DNA from: Halobiforma lacisalsi AJ5
GTDB lineage: Archaea > Halobacteriota > Halobacteria > Halobacteriales > Natrialbaceae
Reading direction: 5' to 3'
DNA length: 64,000 nt
Assembly (NCBI RefSeq): GCF_000226975.2
Contig: NZ_CP019285.1
Coordinates: 3,782,001-3,846,000, forward strand
Below, one piece after another: positions 62,834 to 64,000 of this stretch. Positions within the stretch are counted from its first letter, which is position 1. Each line of letters starts with the position of its first letter. The position numbers and the translations under genes are program-made. The notes below the pieces were generated by a model. The model was not told where the DNA came from and searched no databases. It saw nothing but the letters and a program-made list of their open reading frames with translations.

Positions 62834-62958
62834 TCTCCCGCAGCTACTCAGTTAGCGAAAATAAGGGTTGGGGACGCCGGAGCGTCCGTTCGCTGGGGTT
62901 CGATAGCCGATCACCGCCCCGTCGACGGCCGGGACGAACCGGCCGAGCGCGGTGAACG

Positions 62959-62967
62959 TTTTTATCG
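62959..62967 (+). promoter_or_regulatory. TATA box of second CheW gene
   Basis: TTTTTATCG starts 36 bases before ATG 62995, a strong haloarchaeal promoter match. Confidence 0.6.
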
Positions 62968-62994
62968 CTGGACTGGGATACCCGAACGAAACCA

Positions 62995-63795
62995 ATGGCG
63001 GAGCTACCCGACAAACTCCTCGGCATCGATATCGACGGGAGCGACGGCTCCCGTTCGGGACGAACCCGCAGCGCGGACGATCCCGGCCAGGACGCGGAGG
63101 AACGGATCCGCGTCGTCCTGTTCCGGGTCGGCGACCACCGGTTCGCGGTGCCGGTCGACGACGTTCGGACGACGACCGAACTCCAGGAAGACGTGACGCC
63201 GGTTCCGCGAGCCGCCGACGTCATCGAGGGCGTCGTCGACCTCCGCGGGGAGGTTACGGCGGTACTCGACCCGTCGGTTCACTTCCCGCCGGCCCGGGTC
63301 GATCCCGACAGCGACCAACTGCTCGTCTTCGAACGCCCCGCCGACCTGCAGGCCGCGGCGATCCGCGTCGACGACGTCCTCCGCGTCGAACCGGTCCCGG
63401 AGTCGAAAGTCCACGACGAAGAGAGCATCGCGGACTCCCCGTTCGACGGGGACGCACTCGAGCACCCGCTCGTCGCAGCGCTGCTCGAGCGTGAACGACG
63501 GCCGACGCGGCGGCTCGAGGACCCGGTCGTCACTCCCGAGCCGGTCGACGGGGCGGGCGAGGCCGGAAGCGATCCCGAACGCGAACGGACCGGATCCGGG
63601 GCGGACGCGAGCGACCCCGCCGTGGAGTCGTTCGACCTCGAGGAGGACGATGGGGCCGCCGACGTATCCGCGACGGGAGCGACGGCCGATCGGGTTATCG
63701 TCGAGGGAACCCCCTTGATCGACGTGGAGGACTTCCTGGCGGCGTCCGGGCAGCGCGGCGATTCGCAACCGGCCCTCGAGACTGACCCGGCATAG
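62995..63795 (+). CDS. CheW-like chemotaxis adaptor with acidic tail
   Basis: The 266-residue protein has a CheW domain at about residues 35-175 (RVVLFRVGDHRFAVPVDDVRTT, VIEGVVDLRGEVTAVLDPSVHF with the conserved G-x-x-D-L-R-G loop, and VDDVLRVEPVPES). A long acidic, low-complexity tail (about 180-266) ends with a short ordered segment (VIVEGTPLIDVEDFLAA) that may bind a partner. It probably links a signalling receptor to CheA; no cheA or receptor gene is in this window. The split with the divergent CheW suggests two adaptors under joint control. Confidence 0.88.
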   Translation: MAELPDKLLGIDIDGSDGSRSGRTRSADDPGQDAEERIRVVLFRVGDHRFAVPVDDVRTTTELQEDVTPVPRAADVIEGVVDLRGEVTAVLDPSVHFPPARVDPDSDQLLVFERPADLQAAAIRVDDVLRVEPVPESKVHDEESIADSPFDGDALEHPLVAALLERERRPTRRLEDPVVTPEPVDGAGEAGSDPERERTGSGADASDPAVESFDLEEDDGAADVSATGATADRVIVEGTPLIDVEDFLAASGQRGDSQPALETDPA

Positions 63796-64000
63796 CGACT
63801 CGAGGTCGGTCGGGAGTCAGCGTCGGCGGTCCGACGACGAAACGGCCGCCAGTCGCGAGGTAGCCCCGGACGACCCGTCGAATACACCGTGTGTATAACC
63901 GTTCGTGGTACCCCCGCTTTCCCCGGTCGTCGACCCGGTATCTGTACCTTATCACGATTGATAATCGAGAGACAGCATTTATGGTAATCGTATTTCTATC
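63796..64000. other. Window-end intergenic region, possibly the start of another gene
   Basis: No complete gene is visible. The DNA becomes AT-rich after 63940. CGATT-gat-AATCG (63955-63967) is a 5-bp inverted repeat, and an ATG at 63981 with six open codons follows to the window end. It may be a regulated start of a gene outside the window; nothing more can be said. Confidence 0.35.

Overview
The window looks like chromosomal DNA of a halophilic archaeon (class Halobacteria). This rests on very high GC, strongly acidic proteins, frequent CTCGAG runs in coding DNA, leaderless-type TATA boxes about 30 bases before ATG, and haloarchaeal families (HalOD1, Bat/HTH-10 activators, amphi-Trp, DUF5803, DUF3209, archaeal TFE and Trm56). 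I would guess a Natrinema/Haloterrigena-like genus, but that is inference. Gene density is high and no intergenic gap exceeds about 300 bases. I see no rRNA, tRNA, CRISPR array, transposase or prophage.

Layout. 1-15.7 kb is a sulfane-sulfur and transport region. It holds an SQR-like flavoprotein with a TusA protein, a thioredoxin, metal and ion transporters (VIT-like, P-type ATPase, ZIP, PiT-family), a split YeeE/YedE thiosulfate-type importer in an operon with a rhodanese-metallo-beta-lactamase fusion, then TusA, DsrE-like and HalOD1 proteins and a CoA-disulfide-reductase-like flavoprotein. 15.8-23.3 kb holds general metabolism: an E1alpha/E1beta/lipoyl-domain operon without E2, a MaoC hydratase, an alpha/beta hydrolase and an NCS2 permease.

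23.4-44.5 kb is a cobalamin (B12) locus: a ChlD-like AAA+/VWA protein divergent from cobN, cbiC, cbiE, an M3 peptidase, cbiA, then a tightly overlapping run cbiT-L-F-G-H-H-ferredoxin-unknown-cbiX-DUF3209-beta-propeller. It contains both the early chelatase CbiX and the late-type chelatase CobN. cbiD, cbiJ and uroporphyrinogen methyltransferase are not in the window.

44.6-48.3 kb is the least explained part: four adjacent genes for extremely acidic, low-complexity proteins, two of which carry near-identical perfect glycine zippers (G every fourth residue). The first gene is frameshifted by a 7-bp tandem duplication beside a 45-bp minisatellite. This is my best candidate for an undescribed system. 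48.3-58.8 kb is acetate metabolism: two acetyl-CoA ligases flanking an integrase-like/PAS/GAF/Bat regulator, a DUF4212/SSS symporter pair and Usp proteins. 58.8-64 kb holds Trm56, TFE, DUF2110, a lipoprotein and two divergent CheW genes.
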